This document shows, one piece after another, positions 60,337 through 64,000 of a DNA stretch of 64,000 nt (position 1 is its first letter; the number at the start of each line of letters is the position of its first letter). Both the position numbers and the translations under genes were made by a program. This DNA is from Antedon bifida (taxonomy: Eukaryota; Echinodermata; Crinoidea; Comatulida; Antedonidae), in assembly GCA_963402885.1 (NCBI GenBank), contig OY727096.1, positions 16,535,820 through 16,599,819 on the forward strand, written 5' to 3'. The notes under the pieces were generated by a model, which was given only the letters and a program-made list of their open reading frames with translations, was not told where the DNA came from and ran no database searches.

Positions 60337-63057
60337 CTATTCCACAACCAGATGAAATTCTTCCAACAGTTTCTGTAATGATTTTGTACTACCAGTACCA
60401 GTACATTTTTTTGCTAGACTTAATAAGTGTTGCTGATTTTTTTTGCATTTTTTTACTACTTACTGTAGTTTTTAGTTAGAATCCTGTAGCTGTTATTTCT
60501 ACAGTTTAATAGCATATTCACATTCTTTTTATTCTTACTATACTTTTCTCAATATTCCAGCCTCAATATGGTTCAATTCAAAGAATATTTTTCCATGATA
60601 ATGGTTTTTTTTTAAAGTTCCTACATAAAACAATAATAACATTCATTTAAAAAAACACTGGCATTCCGTTCATTTACAGCTAAATTTTATGAATGGACTT
60701 TTAAACAATGGCTTATTTGAGGTCACCTGGTAAGGTCATTATGAAGGTCATGTGATAAGGATTACTGATATTGATCCTTGGTAATTATTCACCTACTGTA
60801 ATTATACAAATTGTTTTAATTAAGAAACAAGTTTGTTAAAACAATCTTCCAAGATCCATGGACTATTTTTAGATAAAGCGAAAACTGTTAAAAGTCTGTG
60901 GTACTGTTGCATTACTACTATACAGGATAGAAAGTTTGGCAATGGTACTAGATGCTTTTACTACTATATTACTATTCTACCTAACTGTGTAACCCTGGTC
61001 TGCAGCTTAAAACCATAATTACACTGAAAATGTGTAGTTTGACATATAATTTTATAAATACAATTTTATTGTATTATGACCAAGCATACAAATACAGTAG
61101 TCTGATGGCAGGAGGAGGATGTCTGTTTTTGAAATTATGCAAAAATTAAAGGTGGGGTTATACTGAGATTGCATTAATAAGTCTTTTCTCTTTGGCTTTA
61201 GCCAAAATTAGGGGTAAGATTATTCGAGCATGGAATTAGACTTGGTCATATCATAGAGATAATATCTCTATGGTCATACTGATATGGTAATGATATTAAA
61301 GCAATGCAACTATTCCATAATTGGTAATAAAAACCTTAAATCTCAAATACCAATAGAAACAAAATGGTACCTTACCTTTCTCTGGAACTGAAAGTTTTAA
61401 TCGTTTTAAATAGTTTCTATAGCTCATACATAATAAATAGCTTTTATAATCTGTTTCCTTTCATGCCTGAACATTAGCGGTTTTTTTAGCTGCTCTAAAT
61501 ATGAACAACTTATGACTGAGCTTTTAATTTAATAATGGGTCTATACTGCACCCTGAACATTGTACAAAAGTCGGCCAAATTAGATCTTTAAAACCACATT
61601 GTGGTTTCAAAGGAAGTATTACTATCATTAATACACATGATTAGGTTTAAAGGAACACCATCCATTTAAGTTCAATATATCGTATGGATTTACCTTTTCT
61701 CAAAAACATAATTTTTTGTTATAGTAATAGTATTGCATATGTTTTTGGTTTTAATACAGTTTGAATGGTATCTAGGTATCTAGCAAAATCTTTGAATTGA
61801 AGCTGACAGTTGATCATTTTTTATTTATGCTTTACTAAATAAAATACATTTCATCAAATAATATGGTACTTTTTTTTCTCAAAATGAAATCACAATTTGA
61901 GTAAAAAATAAATTTCCTTCTTTCAAAACATGCAGAAAGTTAAATTTGCTCAGTGACTAAGTTCTATTCCATATTTACCTAATCTAAATTTATTTCAGGC
62001 AAACCACAGTTTAAATGGGTACCCGATAATTCTCCACTTCTCCTTGTACAAAAGCAGTACACTATTGGTTTAAACTTTGACCTGGACACCAAAGCTTCAA
62101 AGCACACTAGATTGGCTGTTTTGTGACATAACAATAGTAAGCAAGCCTATTGTTATCCTAAACAATTGCAAAGCATTCTTTTCGATATCCCTGTGTTCCC
62201 ACACTTTCCAGCATGCTTACTGTACATACCTGTGGACAAAACACTCAACAGACGTTTGGTTAGGACTATGTCCTATGAGAATACAAATAAATATTGATGC
62301 AAAAGACGAAAAAAGAACATTAATAAATAATAGTTAATATGACTTAAAAAGGGAAGAACATTAATCTTTAAGTATTCAATTTTAGTTTTAATTGTTCGAC
62401 CAACAGATTTTAATTATTACACAGCTGCAGACCAGAACACCCTTATGACGCTAAAACAATAAAAGATAATCTCCAACCTCGGTCATTCATTCCCCATTTG
62501 CAAATTCGTGTGTCACCAAAGTGGGGTTGATTCTGAAAGTGCACATCTACTTTTTTTATTTCTAATAAAAAACACACTATTCAGGAAAAATCTTGATAAA
62601 TGTGTAACACTGTATTATACTATAGTAATAGTAAACTAGCGAAAATGTTTACATTATTAATTTAATGAATATGAAGTGTTTTGCATTTTATTAGCATTTG
62701 TAGTTACCAAAAGTCATCAACAATGTACTTTTCCTAATCTTTCTACCCAGAGTTACTGTACTTTGGACTTTCATTAAGAAGGATTTAACCTTTCAAAATT
62801 GCAATAAGATTTTGATGATTAGAATACTAGCTAAAGAAATTAATGAGAAACATGGCAGGTTCATACACTTTATATTTAACAAGGTTAGTTAGTGTTATTT
62901 TAATGCAATCTAGCATTAAACATAACAAACACTGCAACTACAAACAATAACTTTCCACAAAGTTGAAACTCAAGGTAAAATGGAGTAACTGTACATTTAT
63001 CATGAGTTCTAATTGTGGTATTGAGTAAGTATGAATTTTCCTCATAAGAAATACAGT

Positions 63058-63250
63058 CAGCGGCGTAACACAGAGGTCTGAGGACCCTGGTTAAATGGCT
63101 CTCAAATGCTGGAGGTCTTGGGTACGGTGTTTTAGCCTTTTTTGACATATTTTGTTGTCTGTTTTTTCTTCTTAGTCCTGCTTAAGGGCCCCCATAAGCT
63201 CAGGGGCTCTTGGATTTAGCCAGTGAGCACTCATAGCTATTACGCCACTG
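63058..63250. mobile_element. hAT-like MITE, 193 bp
   Basis: Ends CAGCGGCGTAAC and ATTACGCCACTG (11 of 12 pair, counting one transition), flanked by 8-bp duplications AATACAGT (63050-63057) and AATACAAT (63251-63258), one mismatch. An 8-bp duplication and CAG-start ends are the hAT signature. The minus-strand frame 62900-63148 crosses it and is not a gene. Confidence 0.8.
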
Positions 63251-63470
63251 AATACAATACTCTGAAGTATTGCAAACACTGAGTGAGATTGCAATTTACA
63301 AATTCAACAAGAACAGTTTGGGGTAAGCCCCAATGAGAAGTAAAAATCCACATTTCAATCCATAAAACCATGGATAGTTTAGAGTAAACAATAAATTATA
63401 AAAACAAATAGGAAGCTAGTAAAAACTAATTATATTTTAATGCTCATTTAACTTATGTAAACCAAAATTT

Positions 63471-63662
63471 AGATAAAATACCAGAGCATAGGTTTACAGC
63501 TTACCCACTAATTGTATTTGCAATGGATATGGTTGACTATTAATGAGTTTCAACTGTAACTATGCGATTATGATTTTTACAGTTTATACTAAATGACAAA
63601 CATTGGTCGACTTTGTATAGTGCTATTATAAACAATGTAATGAGATAAAATACCAGAGCATA
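63471..63662. repeat. 20-bp direct repeat pair
   Basis: AGATAAAATACCAGAGCATA occurs identically at 63471-63490 and 63643-63662, enclosing 152 bp. Confidence 0.9.
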
Positions 63663-63764
63663 AATTATGTTCTATCAAATAAAAAAATTGGTCTTCCTTG
63701 TCAAAGATCCCTTTTATTTGTGCCAACTTCATGGTTTTATAATAATTTAATCAAAATGGCAGTA

Positions 63765-63911
63765 CAGTATACCCTGTCCTTTGGGACACCACCATTCATG
63801 GGACACTTCTTTATGGGGACACTTTCCCTCAAATGAAGAGGAAATATGTAACACTACAGCCAACCCCTTTTCAGGGGATATCATATTAAGGGACACTGTT
63901 GGGTAATTTCT
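63765..63911. repeat. pogo-like GTCCC dispersed repeat
   Basis: ACAGTATACCCTGTCCTTTG, GGGACACTTCTTTATGGGG, CAAATGAAGAGGAAATATG, CAGCCAACCCCTTTTCAGGG and TTAAGGGACACTGTTGGG, the same blocks as at 3961-4275. Confidence 0.55.
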
Positions 63912-63931
63912 TTTGAGTCACAGTACTATTA

Positions 63932-64000
63932 TACTCTGTCTACACTAACTAGTCTGACAAAAAGTGTGATGTGCCCAAATATGGTAGAGATATGCCCAAA
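63932..64000. mobile_element. copy 7 of the AGCTCTGTCTACACTATC MITE family, cut by window edge
   Basis: Begins TACTCTGTCTACACTAACTA after TTA, then CAAAAAGTGTGATGTGCCC and the 21-bp CAAATATGGTAGAGATATG unit. The second unit starts at the last bases of the window. Confidence 0.85.

Larger units (their letters stand above)
47253..64000. other. 16.7 kb with no confirmed exon, probably first intron of caskin
   Basis: Searched for the conserved Caskin N-terminus (MGKEQ-like) on the minus strand without success, so the first exon is either not conserved enough to see or lies beyond 64000. Holds the foldback element and the MITEs listed. A repeat scrap with ATGCGCTGCACATTATTACCC (core ATGCGCTGCACATT) lies at about 47515-47565. 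Remaining sequence is AT-rich and unrecognised. Confidence 0.6.

Noticed and set aside
61376..61387. Possible 12-nt caskin microexon on the minus strand (TTCCAGAGAAAG between TTTCAG and GTAAGG)
   Set aside because: The splice sites look good and the phase would fit, but it would add four residues where the vertebrate N-terminus aligns without a gap to the exon at 47252, and such short matches are frequent by chance in 16 kb.

Overview
The window is animal nuclear DNA. It is AT-rich, its coding sequence is split into short exons with GT-AG introns, and the introns are full of short inverted-repeat elements, tRNA-derived SINE pieces and minisatellites. The repeat style (recurrent TAGGCCTA words, an element ending in a CTCCGCCAAGGAGG-like hairpin) suggests a marine invertebrate deuterostome such as an echinoderm. 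That placement is an inference and the species cannot be named from the sequence.

Only one gene is supported. It lies on the minus strand and is a caskin orthologue (synaptic scaffold; ankyrin repeats - SH3 - linker - tandem SAM). Sixteen consecutive exons between 47252 and 1 join in one open frame, with every intron phase compatible, giving 629 complete codons. In gene order they encode the end of the N-terminal segment and six ankyrin repeats plus a degenerate seventh (47252-24252), the SH3 domain (23688-19823), a Ser/Pro/Gln-rich linker (6177-453) and the start of the first SAM domain (95-1). The start-codon exon lies upstream of (or undetected within) 47253-64000. The rest of SAM1, SAM2 and the C-terminal tail lie beyond position 1.

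Layout by coordinate: 1-6177 compact 3' part of the visible gene; 6178-19822 a 13.6-kb intron holding a tRNA-Glu-derived SINE, a decayed PIF/Harbinger-like element with a Myb/SANT-like fragment, and two large minisatellites; 19823-25193 SH3 and last ankyrin exons; 25194-33692 an AT-rich 8.5-kb intron; 33693-34356 two ankyrin exons; 34357-42049 and 42151-47200 long introns; 47253-64000 no confirmed exon, but a 1-kb foldback element, a pogo-like MITE, a hAT-like MITE and other inverted repeats.

The most notable non-genic pattern is a set of structurally unrelated MITE families that share the same extreme ends (5'-AG, then a YACAC block about 10 bases in) and a 3-bp TWA (TAA or TTA) target duplication. 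One family is present seven times. This points to one PIF/Harbinger-type machinery mobilising them all. The second is the foldback element, with arms of about 410-440 bp made of CACGGCAA-type subrepeats, lying in the probable first intron of caskin.
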